Source of the DNA: Ktedonobacter sp. | Lineage (GTDB): Bacteria; Chloroflexota; Ktedonobacteria; Ktedonobacterales; Ktedonobacteraceae | NCBI GenBank assembly: GCA_003450555.1 | Contig: DMFQ01000392.1 | Coordinates: 499-8,290 of the forward strand | Direction: 5' to 3' | Length of the DNA: 7,792 nucleotides | Shown: positions 1-6,271 of the stretch, piece after piece | How positions within the stretch are numbered: the stretch's first letter is position 1 | How the letters are laid out: each line of letters begins with the position of its first letter | The notes under the pieces: model-generated | What the model was told of the DNA's origin: nothing | Seen by the model: only the letters and a program-made list of their open reading frames with translations | Databases searched by the model: none | Made by a program: the position numbers and the translations under genes

Positions 1-1196
1 CTAATAGCCTGTGGTTGAGTAAGAGCAGCGGCTTTAGTCGCGGTCAATTTTTCGTGAAGTTGCTCGAGTAAATCCTCGCGGCCTGTAAAGAAAGGGTTGC
101 GACGGTAGGGAACATTCCAGAGAAGGAATGGGCTTTCTCTACCATAGGGTTGGTATTCACGAGATCCTGGCATACGTTCTTCAGTAACGTATTCCTGAAT
201 GAAGCACAGGATATAGGTCGCCGACACCAAGGATGCATACCGATGATAGGTATCGTCTTTGTTCTTGTCAGCGTAGTCACATACTCCTTTGACTAGAAGG
301 GAACGGATGTTAGAAAACTCCTCCACTGTCCGATAGAAGGCCGCCCCTTCCATATCGATCGCGACTGTTCCACGGACGGGAATCTGCACATCTTTGAAAG
401 GGTTATCACTCCGAACGGCGCTACCTGAAGCCATAGGGGCAATATGACTTTCCGGCTGTGGTGGGTCCTTAAAAGGAAACACCTCTTTTCCATAGCGAAG
501 TTGATGGATGCTAGATGGATTCTTGAGTGTCCATTCTTTCGTTAAATAGGAACCGGGTCCGCCTTGAAGTTCCTGTACAATTTTCCTCCAGTCAGGAACA
601 TGTTTCTCTAACTCTTTCAGATCAATCTTCTGTAACTGTGGGGTTGCTTCTTCTAGCAACTTGCTGAGAAGCCATTCACGCTGCTGACGCATAGAGCTTG
701 GTCGCTTGAGCTTTGTAACAACGGGTTTCCATGAATCGAATAAGCGTACGGCCTGCAGTACACTGGGATCAGCATTATATGTCTTCACATCATGTAAGGG
801 TTCCCGCTGACCGTCTTCGCCTATCACAATTTTGCCGTTGTCATAGATAAATGCGCGGTCAACAATGACAAGATCACCGAGCTTGACTTTCCTTTTGTCT
901 CCAGCGCAGATTCCTGTCATTGCTACAAAACGTGGATGGGACTCCTTCAGGACTGGTTTGAAGTGGAGGCTTGTTTCTAGGGGCCCATTGTCCGGCGGCC
1001 ACGAAACGTGGATTAGAAGTGACTCTCCCTTGTTGTTCTGGATCATCGTATATCGGTACTCGTAGTTGTCACTTGTGCTGTAACCTTGCTCAAACGAGAC
1101 GCCACAGCGACGCGAGATCACTTCTAAGACCGCCTTAGCCTCTTCAGCCAAAGCACACATAATGCACACATCAAAAAAACGATTATTTTTGGTCAT
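1..1196 (-). CDS. Nucleoside phosphorylase-type domain fused to an NB-ARC (STAND) ATPase, 3' end outside the window
   Basis: I read 398 uninterrupted codons from the ATG at 1196 to the left edge. Residues ~8-335 form a purine nucleoside phosphorylase/MTAN-type domain: CIMCALAEEAKAVL at 11-24, MTGICAGDKRKVKLGDLVIV at 93-112, MASGSAVRSD at 255-264, the ribose-binding DMEGAA at 281-286 (E283), and KGVCDYAD at 303-311, where D308 sits at the catalytic acid position. A charged helical insertion fills ~160-240. Residues 367-398 (NPFFTGREDLLEQL and following) match the segment just before the Walker A loop of NB-ARC proteins, which in this family usually continue into TPRs; that part is cut off. The start has AGGAAG nine bases upstream and a strong promoter. 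Known family: phosphorylase-type domains on STAND proteins act as effectors in bacterial conflict systems, and some cleave ATP at the glycosidic bond. Defence use here is inferred. It could instead be a regulatory MTAN-like enzyme. Confidence 0.88.
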   Translation of the reverse strand, partial: MTKNNRFFDVCIMCALAEEAKAVLEVISRRCGVSFEQGYSTSDNYEYRYTMIQNNKGESLLIHVSWPPDNGPLETSLHFKPVLKESHPRFVAMTGICAGDKRKVKLGDLVIVDRAFIYDNGKIVIGEDGQREPLHDVKTYNADPSVLQAVRLFDSWKPVVTKLKRPSSMRQQREWLLSKLLEEATPQLQKIDLKELEKHVPDWRKIVQELQGGPGSYLTKEWTLKNPSSIHQLRYGKEVFPFKDPPQPESHIAPMASGSAVRSDNPFKDVQIPVRGTVAIDMEGAAFYRTVEEFSNIRSLLVKGVCDYADKNKDDTYHRYASLVSATYILCFIQEYVTEERMPGSREYQPYGRESPFLLWNVPYRRNPFFTGREDLLEQLHEKLTATKAAALTQPQAI

Positions 1197-1234
1197 TATG
1201 TTTATCTTCCTTACTAGCTGAGGAGAATAGATTT

Positions 1235-1263
1235 ATTATCACAAAGCTGGTGATATATGTCAA
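1235..1263 (-). promoter_or_regulatory. Sigma-70/A promoter of the phosphorylase-STAND gene
   Basis: Read on the minus strand, TTGACA (1258-1263, perfect -35) is followed after 17 bases by GATAAT (1235-1240, five of six matches to the -10). Transcription would begin near 1228, giving a leader of about 30 bases that contains the AGGAAG ribosome binding site of the gene starting at 1196. This is the best promoter match I found in the window. Confidence 0.75.
1237..1255. promoter_or_regulatory. Inverted repeat inside the promoter spacer, possible operator
   Basis: TATCAC (1237-1242) and GTGATA (1250-1255) are perfect inverted arms separated by seven bases. The dyad fills most of the spacer and touches the -10 box of the promoter at 1235-1263, so a bound dimer would block polymerase. 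That it is an operator is inference. The arms are only six bases and could be chance. Confidence 0.4.
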
Positions 1264-1451
1264 ACCATGCCAGGTACCGCGTCTACTACCTTTAATAGCG
1301 CGGCTTACAGGAGCATTTATACCCAATTAGCTTTTTTTGCGTTCGTGAAAAATATTGTAGCATTTGCACATTTAAGTACGCAAACGATACTATCATATCA
1401 AGTCGATCAATTTCTTCGTTCTCAACTCAATACAGAAGCGAGATATGTTTT

Positions 1452-1862
1452 ATGAGCGACACTACGTCATACGATGCGCGAGTGCGAGCTATTCGAGCCT
1501 CTAACAAGCCCATTCTTGATGATTTCCGCACCTGGCTGGAGCAATCTGGTCTCTCTGAGAAAACCGTCAAAAGTCACGTTTATAACATCAGCTTTTTTAC
1601 CGAATTCCTCGTCTATTATGACGATCCATTGAAAAAACTAGACGAGGCTAATAGCAGCGATGTCCGGATGTTTTTAGCAAATTGGTTCCCTCGGAAAGCG
1701 CTGTGGGCTTCCCCAGGCGCTGTAAAGTCAAATATAGCTTCCTTCAAGAAGTTCTTCCAGTGGATGGGTGAAACGGGTCGTGTCCCTCCAAAGACCGCCG
1801 CGGATGTAGTGGCCACCCTTAAAGAAGGGCGAGACGAATTTCTCGAAAGGGTTGATGATTAG
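1452..1862 (+). CDS. Lone tyrosine-recombinase core-binding (SAM-like) domain protein
   Basis: A 136-residue protein. From about residue 17 to 115 it reads as the N-terminal helical DNA-binding domain of phage integrases and XerC/D: PILDDFRTWLEQSGLSEKTV, then VYNISFFTEFL, then a long helix with SNIASFKKFFQWMGETG. The catalytic domain that should follow, with its R..H-R-H/W..Y residues, is absent; only about 20 residues remain after the SAM-like fold before the TAG stop, so the protein cannot recombine DNA alone. No good Shine-Dalgarno precedes the ATG and no convincing promoter was found. The end lies 36 bases from the convergent gene ending at 1899. It may be a free-standing DNA-binding protein or a decayed integrase. 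The remaining reading frame is intact with an ordinary stop, and a quick look past the stop in the DNA shows only the reverse-strand neighbour, no catalytic remnant. Confidence 0.75.
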   Translation: MSDTTSYDARVRAIRASNKPILDDFRTWLEQSGLSEKTVKSHVYNISFFTEFLVYYDDPLKKLDEANSSDVRMFLANWFPRKALWASPGAVKSNIASFKKFFQWMGETGRVPPKTAADVVATLKEGRDEFLERVDD

Positions 1863-1898
1863 TGTAGTGTTTGAGTGCAATGGTAAGAGCAGCATGCC

Positions 1899-2459
1899 CT
1901 ATCTAATAACACCCAGCGCCGAGTTAATCGCTTGCAAGGAAAACAGCTCTGGATCATAGTGCTTTCCTGCCCATGCACGAAGCTCCTTGTGCTCAGGATG
2001 ACGTCGATCTCGCAGCGCTTCAAGCAGGTGAGTATAGCCACCGATGCCACCGCAATCCTCAGGAGGGCACGCGCGTGCTCCATCCAGACAGCGTGGAACA
2101 ATCATCTCTTGTGTCATTGGTTCGATATCTTCTACAGTAATCTCGTGGCGCCAACCGTCTCCAAAATCATATTCATAAATAAAGTTCGCCCCTTTCTCAC
2201 GAGCAATGGCTTGAAGTTTGACACGCCGATGATTCTTCATCGGGGGTTCATACTCGGGATCTGGCTCTCCATAGCGCGCGGTACCCACGATGAACTCATG
2301 CAGGTGATAGTTCTCCCACCCCATGACAACTTGCAGCATCTGATGCAGGTTAAAGAGCGTTATCTGACCCGAAACTGCGATGCGCCGCCAGATCGGTGGC
2401 TCAATGTACGCAAGGCGAATATGCAGTTGATAGACACTATCGCTTGAAGGGGTAGTCAT
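1899..2459 (-). CDS. Plasmid pRiA4b ORF-3-like (PRiA4_ORF3 / IS1096 TnpR passenger) family protein
   Basis: A 186-residue protein that covers the usual length of a PRiA4_ORF3 domain. Family hallmarks are YQLHIRLAYIEPPIWRR at 10-26, LHQMLQVVMGW at 38-48, HLHEF at 52-56, IYEYDFGDGWRHEI at 94-107, the cysteine-bearing CLDGARACPPEDCGG at 124-138, and DPELFSLQAIN at 169-179. The start at 2459 is chosen over an in-frame start at 2531 because AGGAGG (2468-2473) lies exactly eight bases upstream and the domain begins right after. The biochemical role of this family is unknown; the IS1096 TnpR name comes from a transposon passenger gene and does not show resolvase activity. It follows the related minus-strand gene starting at 3288, with 145 bases between them, and may share its transcript. 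Confidence 0.88.
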   Translation of the reverse strand: MTTPSSDSVYQLHIRLAYIEPPIWRRIAVSGQITLFNLHQMLQVVMGWENYHLHEFIVGTARYGEPDPEYEPPMKNHRRVKLQAIAREKGANFIYEYDFGDGWRHEITVEDIEPMTQEMIVPRCLDGARACPPEDCGGIGGYTHLLEALRDRRHPEHKELRAWAGKHYDPELFSLQAINSALGVIR

Positions 2460-2467
2460 GGGTGCAA

Positions 2468-2473
2468 CCTCCT
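2468..2473 (-). promoter_or_regulatory. Ribosome binding site that sets the start at 2459
   Basis: AGGAGG on the minus strand, eight bases before the ATG at 2459. It excludes the longer reading that would start at 2531. Confidence 0.8.
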
Positions 2474-2604
2474 CATGTATCGAACTCTCGTGTTTTTTCC
2501 AGTCTATACCTGCCGTCAAGGAGATTACCATTCATGTTTTTTCAGGTTTTAAAAGAAAAGAATGCACCCTCCACACTACCGTCATCAGCACAATTCCCCA
2601 CACT

Positions 2605-3288
2605 TCACTCCGCTGGCCCCGTATAACCACACATGCCAACTCGTGGAGAGTTCACCACCGGCAGGAGCATCTCTTCGCCGCACACGTGCTCCTCGGCGCA
2701 CGTGTCGCACAGCCAACCACCACCTTCATAGATACACTGGGAGCACACCTCCGTGGCTGGTTTGCCGCATACCTGGCAAGAGATGAGCGGAGCTTCGTTT
2801 CTAGCGAGCACCTGGATGGACTTCCCTTTCGCAGCTCCCTCTCGCTCTGCCACCACCTTCAGGCGCAGTTCCGTTGTCGTACCGAAATCATACTCGTGGA
2901 AAAATTGCTGTCCCGGACTCAGAATGCCGCCCACTTGCATCCGCATGCTTTTGTCACCGAATTCTCGGTCTGGATAGGAAGCGTAGGAAACTCCGGCAAG
3001 CTCAAATTTACTCAGGTGACCACAGCACTCCAACCAGGTTCTCCTGAGGAAATCATCCAGATTTTGCAGCGTTGCCTCCGCGGGAAGTTCCAGGTGCATC
3101 CAATATTGCGGTTGATCACGCCCGTCCACCAGGAGATGCACTAACCTGGTTGCTTTTGCCGCTTTTTGGTTGCCAGGAGTGGCAGCATCAACTCTTTGAG
3201 CACACTTTTCCAGGTGCCTGGTCATCGCGGCTTTACTAAATACGCTCTGGCAGAACTGACATATCCCTTGTGAGGTTGTCTTACTCAT
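2605..3288 (-). CDS. Zinc-finger-flanked PRiA4_ORF3-like protein
   Basis: A 227-residue protein with three parts. Residues 10-29 hold a C2HC zinc finger (C10, C13, H25, C29). Residues ~45-165 are a divergent PRiA4_ORF3 fold: WMHLELPAEATLQNLDDFLR at 63-82 and FFHEYDFGTTTELRL at 129-143, parallel to the YEYDFGDGW motif of the neighbour ending at 1899. Residues 171-203 form a cysteine-rich cluster (C171, C174, C182, C185, C194, C197, H201, C203), followed by EEMLLPVVNSPRVGMCGYTG, a tail I recall as common in this subfamily. The start at 3288 has AGGAGG (3298-3303) nine bases upstream. Zinc binding is likely from spacing; function is unknown. It lacks the ACPPEDCGG segment of the plain family. 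The gap to the grpB-like gene upstream is about 80 bases with no clear terminator, so co-transcription is possible. Confidence 0.83.
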   Translation of the reverse strand: MSKTTSQGICQFCQSVFSKAAMTRHLEKCAQRVDAATPGNQKAAKATRLVHLLVDGRDQPQYWMHLELPAEATLQNLDDFLRRTWLECCGHLSKFELAGVSYASYPDREFGDKSMRMQVGGILSPGQQFFHEYDFGTTTELRLKVVAEREGAAKGKSIQVLARNEAPLISCQVCGKPATEVCSQCIYEGGGWLCDTCAEEHVCGEEMLLPVVNSPRVGMCGYTGPAE

Positions 3289-3367
3289 CTTCCATTCCCT
3301 CCTTGTTGATTAGTACAGCTCTTTCTGTCCTATCATCATGCCATGGAATTACTCTGTTTGCTCTTTG

Positions 3368-4036
3368 CTATAACAACTCCCCTCCACCCTCTCCCCGCGC
3401 TCGCGCGAGAATCTCCTCGACTACAGCTGTCTTGGCATCGGCATAGTTCTGTGTGTACTTCCAGTCCTGGCGAGCAAGCTCCCGCTTGATGCGCTCGTAC
3501 AGCTGACGATCAGACGCGTTGCTGCGCAGCCAGTTGCGGAAGAGCAGCATGCGGTCGATCTCAGAACAGCCCGGCGAGAAGACATGCAGATTGACGTCCG
3601 TGTCCGGACCCTTGAATACGCGGTGCTCGTACCAGTCCGGTTCGCGGATGCACAGCACATAGCCGACAGCCTCCAGGGCCGGAACGTAGGTCGACTCGTC
3701 TGCCGAGTCCGGAACCACGAGCAGCACGTCGATTCTCGGTTTGGCAGCCAGCCCTGGCACCGAGGTCGATCCGACGTGTTCAAGCAATACGACCCGGTCG
3801 CCGAGCGCGGCCTGGATCCGCTCGACCTCGCGCTGGAAGAGCCGGGGCCAAGCGGTGTCGTAGTCGGCGATGTAGATATGTCCAACCAGTGGCGTTAGCT
3901 CTCCGATATGGGCAGCTTGGATCTGCTTCTCAGTCGATGATTCTCGCGTGGTCGTCCCAGCCTGTTCCGATGGTGCTCTGCTTGCCCCATTCGGTGAGTC
4001 TCCGGTTGTGTTATCGGTATTGTCGGTCTCAAACAT
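3368..4036 (-). CDS. GrpB family (UPF0157) nucleotidyltransferase-like protein
   Basis: A 222-residue protein. Residues ~45-212 match the GrpB family (nucleotidyltransferase fold): VGHIYIADYDTAWPRLFQRE at 51-70, the signature EHVGSTSVPGL at 86-96, KPRIDVLLVV at 99-108, VNLHVFSPG at 148-156, LFRNWLR at 165-171, and DWKYTQNYADAK at 191-202. GrpB proteins are usually ~170-180 residues; the extra ~42 N-terminal residues are polar and low in complexity (many T, S, N, E). Start choice: GGAG stands six bases before the ATG at 4036, whereas the in-frame GTG at 4123 would lie at the predicted transcription start with no leader. The gene is visibly GC-richer than its neighbours, especially 3600-3880, suggesting a different origin. 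Family members have no firmly assigned substrate; some occur fused to dephospho-CoA kinase. Confidence 0.88.
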   Translation of the reverse strand: MFETDNTDNTTGDSPNGASRAPSEQAGTTTRESSTEKQIQAAHIGELTPLVGHIYIADYDTAWPRLFQREVERIQAALGDRVVLLEHVGSTSVPGLAAKPRIDVLLVVPDSADESTYVPALEAVGYVLCIREPDWYEHRVFKGPDTDVNLHVFSPGCSEIDRMLLFRNWLRSNASDRQLYERIKRELARQDWKYTQNYADAKTAVVEEILARARGEGGGELL

Positions 4037-4130
4037 ATGCGTCTCCACTCGATCCTTCTCCGCTCCTATCACGAAGGCTTTTCCATTGCCCGTCGGTCTG
4101 TGCGCATCGACTCTCTTCCACACCCGTCAG

Positions 4131-4158
4131 TCTATAGCCTTCCTCGACCACCTGTCAA
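4131..4158 (-). promoter_or_regulatory. Sigma-70/A promoter of the grpB-like gene
   Basis: On the minus strand, TTGACA (4153-4158, perfect -35) is followed after 16 bases by TATAGA (4131-4136, four of six matches). Transcription would start near 4124, giving an ~88-base leader to the ATG at 4036. This argues against translation from the GTG at 4123. Confidence 0.6.
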
Positions 4159-4290
4159 TAACCATGAGCAGCACCTGTGCTACTCAGCAATGACATTCCC
4201 GACCGCCGATAAAGAGATCAAAGCGACAAGCATGATTTATTGTACCTCAAGCTTCTTGGCAACATGAGACTTTTTCAGGCTATCCTGTAT

Positions 4291-4325
4291 TTACCTTCAA
4301 GCATTCGTAGCGTATGATATATACT
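4291..4325 (+). promoter_or_regulatory. Possible promoter of the plus-strand operon
   Basis: Two overlapping -10-like hexamers, TATGAT (4313-4318) and TATACT (4320-4325), each match five of six consensus bases. The -35 candidates, TTACCT (4291-4296, 16-base spacer) and TTCAAG (4296-4301, 18-base spacer), match only three of six. The position 43-55 bases before the ATG at 4369 is sensible, but the call is tentative. Confidence 0.35.
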
Positions 4326-4368
4326 GCCAAACTTCATCAAGAGGCCTTCTAATAGTTAGGAGAAACGT

Positions 4369-5097
4369 ATGACAGAAGATGCACAGGCAGCATTGTTGGG
4401 GCGACTGAGGAAGAAAAGCCACGAGGAGTTGCTCTTTGTCGTGGAACAGCTCCTGGAACGCAAGCCTGATATTGGACCGCTGATAGAATTGCTCATTGAA
4501 CTTCCCTTCACCAATGCGAGCCAGGCTGGGAACATACCTGGCAAGGGAGGTAGTCGTACACTTGATCTTTCCAGCATCCATAAGCAGGTAGAAGCGGCTT
4601 TACGCTACGCGGGTGGAGGGTATAAGTCCGTCTTTTTGATGGCAGAGGAGTTAAGCCGATTGTGTGGGATAGGCGATGATTTTGCGGAGGCCGGAGAGTG
4701 GGCCAACGCGCAGGCGGTGTATGCCGCGATTACAGGGGAAGCTATCGCACGATACGAGGAACTGGAAGATGAGTGCCAGATAGCCGAGGTCATTGACGAT
4801 TGTACAGAGGGTCTGGCAATTTGTTTGGATACGCAACGTGACCTCCCAGAAGAGGAACGACTGAGCGATGCCAGCCGTGAGGAATTGCTGACCGCCCTGT
4901 TCGCAATCTGGACGTTTGGCCAGGATTATGGAGGGATTAACACGGATGTTGTGGATACTATTGCGAGTAATGTGACGAATGATGAACGCACGATGGTTGA
5001 GGGATGGCTCCAGCAGGAACTACATACAAAGCAGGAGAGCAAGTGGCGCACCCAGGGTTTGGAGAGTTTTCTCGTGAAGTTAAAAGAAGGGATCTAG
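4369..5097 (+). CDS. Alpha-helical protein resembling the C-terminal region of SWIM zinc finger proteins
   Basis: A 242-residue acidic, largely helical protein with a good ribosome binding site (AGGAG at 4358-4362, six bases before ATG). Residues 9-45 form a helical segment (LLGRLRKKSHEELLFVVEQL). Residues ~65-240 hold the part I recognise: LDLSSIHKQVEAALRYAGGG at 65-84, a helical-repeat pair FAEAGEWANAQAVYAAI at 105-121, CTEGLAICLD at 145-154, and ELLTALFAIWTFGQDYGGIN at 172-191. This layout is like the region that follows the SWIM finger in longer bacterial proteins, including WANAxAVY-type TPR-like helices. No SWIM C-x-C...C-x-H motif is present, so this is either a stand-alone version or a split gene. 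Role unknown; protein interaction is likely. It appears to be the first gene of the plus-strand run, 88 bases before the TPR gene. Confidence 0.75.
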   Translation: MTEDAQAALLGRLRKKSHEELLFVVEQLLERKPDIGPLIELLIELPFTNASQAGNIPGKGGSRTLDLSSIHKQVEAALRYAGGGYKSVFLMAEELSRLCGIGDDFAEAGEWANAQAVYAAITGEAIARYEELEDECQIAEVIDDCTEGLAICLDTQRDLPEEERLSDASREELLTALFAIWTFGQDYGGINTDVVDTIASNVTNDERTMVEGWLQQELHTKQESKWRTQGLESFLVKLKEGI

Positions 5098-5185
5098 AAA
5101 GAAGAACTAGACAAAAGAGCGATGTAGCGGGACGCTGAAGCCTTGCTCGATCGTTGCAGCGTTAGAAGTGTAAAGTGAGGAGAAT

Positions 5186-6001
5186 ATGTCAAGAAAATCA
5201 AAACAATCCAAACACAACAGAAAGTTTACTGCCAACTCAACGCAAGTCGATAAATATCTCGACCTCATCGGACATCAAATCTTTCAAGGAAACTACGCTG
5301 AGGCAGTTGCTACCTGCGAACGCCTGTTGAACTTCCTTCCACGGCATGCCTTGCGGCGCGTTGATGTGCTTGATCAACTTGGAACCGCACAGGCCATGCT
5401 CCAGAACTTCCCGCAAAGCTACGCGGCTTATACAGAGGCGCTTTCATTAGATCCTAACAATGCCGAGTTGTGGTTCAATCGAGGCATGGCCAGCCGATTC
5501 ACCTCGCGCTTTGGGAGATCGCTTCGTGATTATGAACGTGCGAAAGAACTGACTATCAGACCTGAGTTGGCAAAGAAGCTCGAGGAAGAGCTGAAGTTCG
5601 CCCATGAGGTGGCTAGGAAAACACTAAAACTGCGCGGTCCAGACTTCACCCTGGATCAGCTGATTGAGCAGGAAGATCTTTTCCAGAACGGCTTACAATT
5701 GATGGAGGCTGGGGAGTGGGAGGAGGCTGAGCAAGCTTTCCAGGCATCCATTACGATGAATGATTGCTTACCACAGCCCTGGGGCAACCTGGGGATATCC
5801 TTGATGATGCAGGAGCGTTACGACGAGGCGGAGACGGCATTGAAACGCGCACTGGTTATGGATCCGCGATACACGCTTGCTAAAAACAATCTGGCGGCGC
5901 TTCCTAAAATCCGCCGGACGGGCCTTCCACCAATAGTTGATATAAGAGATCCATTCAAGACCAGCAAGCTCAAGCAGTCAATTACTTTTATTGAGGAGTA
6001 G
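5186..6001 (+). CDS. TPR (tetratricopeptide) repeat protein
   Basis: A 271-residue protein with a basic, polar N-terminus (residues 1-20) and no signal peptide or membrane helix, so cytoplasmic. TPR-like units are seen at ~22-55 (QGNYAEAVATCERLL), 60-93 (NFPQSYAAYTEALSLDPNNA), 94-124, 163-196 (LMEAGEWEEAEQAFQASITM) and 197-230 (QERYDEAETALKRALVMDPR). Residues ~125-160 are a charged helical linker. The last 30 residues are non-repetitive and include the segment PPIVDIRDPFKTSK. The start has GAGGAG (5177-5182) three bases before the ATG, rather close but the only strong site. TPR units bind peptides or proteins; the partner is unknown, with the adjacent operon products as obvious candidates. 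The stop lies ten bases before the next start at 6012. Confidence 0.88.
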   Translation: MSRKSKQSKHNRKFTANSTQVDKYLDLIGHQIFQGNYAEAVATCERLLNFLPRHALRRVDVLDQLGTAQAMLQNFPQSYAAYTEALSLDPNNAELWFNRGMASRFTSRFGRSLRDYERAKELTIRPELAKKLEEELKFAHEVARKTLKLRGPDFTLDQLIEQEDLFQNGLQLMEAGEWEEAEQAFQASITMNDCLPQPWGNLGISLMMQERYDEAETALKRALVMDPRYTLAKNNLAALPKIRRTGLPPIVDIRDPFKTSKLKQSITFIEE

Positions 6002-6011
6002 CAGCGTAACA

Positions 6012-6182
6012 ATGGCAAATAAGAAAAAGAAGACTGTAACACAGCTGGGTAAACAACCCCCGCTTTACCGCTTCTTTCTCAATCCGTATCAGGACGTGCG
6101 GTTTACGAGTTGCCCGCAGTGCACAAGCAAACTGACAGGGGGTTGGGTGAGAGATGAGACGAAGCTTTCTGCAAAAAAGTGA
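6012..6182 (+). pseudogene. Truncated zinc-knuckle gene (YRFFLNPY family), 56 codons left
   Basis: The reading frame encodes a lysine-rich N-terminus, then LYRFFLNPYQDVRFTSCPQC at 18-37, then a tail TSKLTGGWVRDETKLSAKK that ends at TGA. From memory, this N-terminus opens a family of longer Ktedonobacteria proteins in which the first CPxC is followed by a conserved segment and a second CxxC pair completing a zinc site. Here only one CxxC (C34, C37) is present and the tail does not resemble the family, so the gene looks cut by a deletion or junction right after C37. Neither other frame downstream restores similarity. The ATG at 6012 is preferred over a TTG at 5991; the nearest GAGGAG is about 13 bases away, which is weak. 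If the short form is real it would be a small metal-binding peptide. My family recollection cannot be checked here. Confidence 0.5.
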
Positions 6183-6193
6183 GGGAGTGAAGT

Positions 6194-6271
6194 ATGAGCA
6201 ACACTCACACCTCCGAGCATGATGTTCTGATACGAGCATGTTTGAACGTTGGGAAGAACTATGAAGAGTAG
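6194..6271 (+). CDS. Possible 25-codon ORF overlapping the next start
   Basis: ATG at 6194 has GGGAG six bases upstream, a better ribosome binding site than that of the following gene. It encodes MSNTHTSEHDVLIRACLNVG and five more residues and stops at TAG 6269-6271, overlapping the next ATG (6261) by 11 bases. The overlap suggests translational coupling: ribosomes finishing here could start the calcium-binding-type gene, whose own site is poor. I do not recognise the peptide. It could also be the start of a gene lost with the truncation just upstream. Confidence 0.35.
   Translation: MSNTHTSEHDVLIRACLNVGKNYEE

Larger units (their letters stand above)
4037..4368. other. Divergent intergenic region between the grpB-like gene and the plus-strand operon
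   Basis: This 332-base gap holds no gene I can support. It contains a good minus-strand promoter at 4131-4158 for the grpB-like gene and an AT-rich plus-strand promoter-like stretch near 4291-4325 before the gene at 4369. The reading frame of the grpB-like gene extends upstream to 4123, but that extension lacks conserved sequence. I saw no strong hairpin or RNA gene. Confidence 0.5.

Noticed and set aside
1364..1393. Promoter-like TTGCAC, 18 bases, TACTAT before the SAM-like gene
   Set aside because: Only three of six and four of six matches; in AT-rich DNA this is expected by chance.
1267..1455. A 62-codon plus-strand ORF whose stop overlaps the SAM-like gene start as ATGA
   Set aside because: No ribosome binding site, AT-rich promoter-type DNA and no recognisable sequence. 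The ATGA overlap is suggestive of coupling but most likely chance.
2458..3144. A 228-codon open frame on the plus strand
   Set aside because: It lies antisense to two clear PRiA4_ORF3-type genes with strong ribosome binding sites, has no recognisable domain and a composition typical of antisense translation.
1452..3288. An intact insertion sequence or transposon made of the integrase-like and IS1096-TnpR-like genes
   Set aside because: No transposase, no catalytic recombinase residues and no terminal inverted or direct repeats were found at the borders; the family name alone is not evidence of mobility.
3421..3885. A serine/arginine-rich 154-codon frame within the grpB-like gene
   Set aside because: It is an alternative frame of a GC-rich gene whose true frame carries the full GrpB signature.
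4037..4123. N-terminal extension of the grpB-like gene from the GTG at 4123
   Set aside because: The predicted transcription start is at about 4124, so the GTG would have no leader, while the ATG at 4036 has a proper GGAG site.
5132..5162. Inverted repeat ACGCTG...CAGCGT between the genes at 4369 and 5186, as a terminator
   Set aside because: The arms are six bases with a 19-base loop and no T-run follows, so it does not fit an intrinsic terminator.
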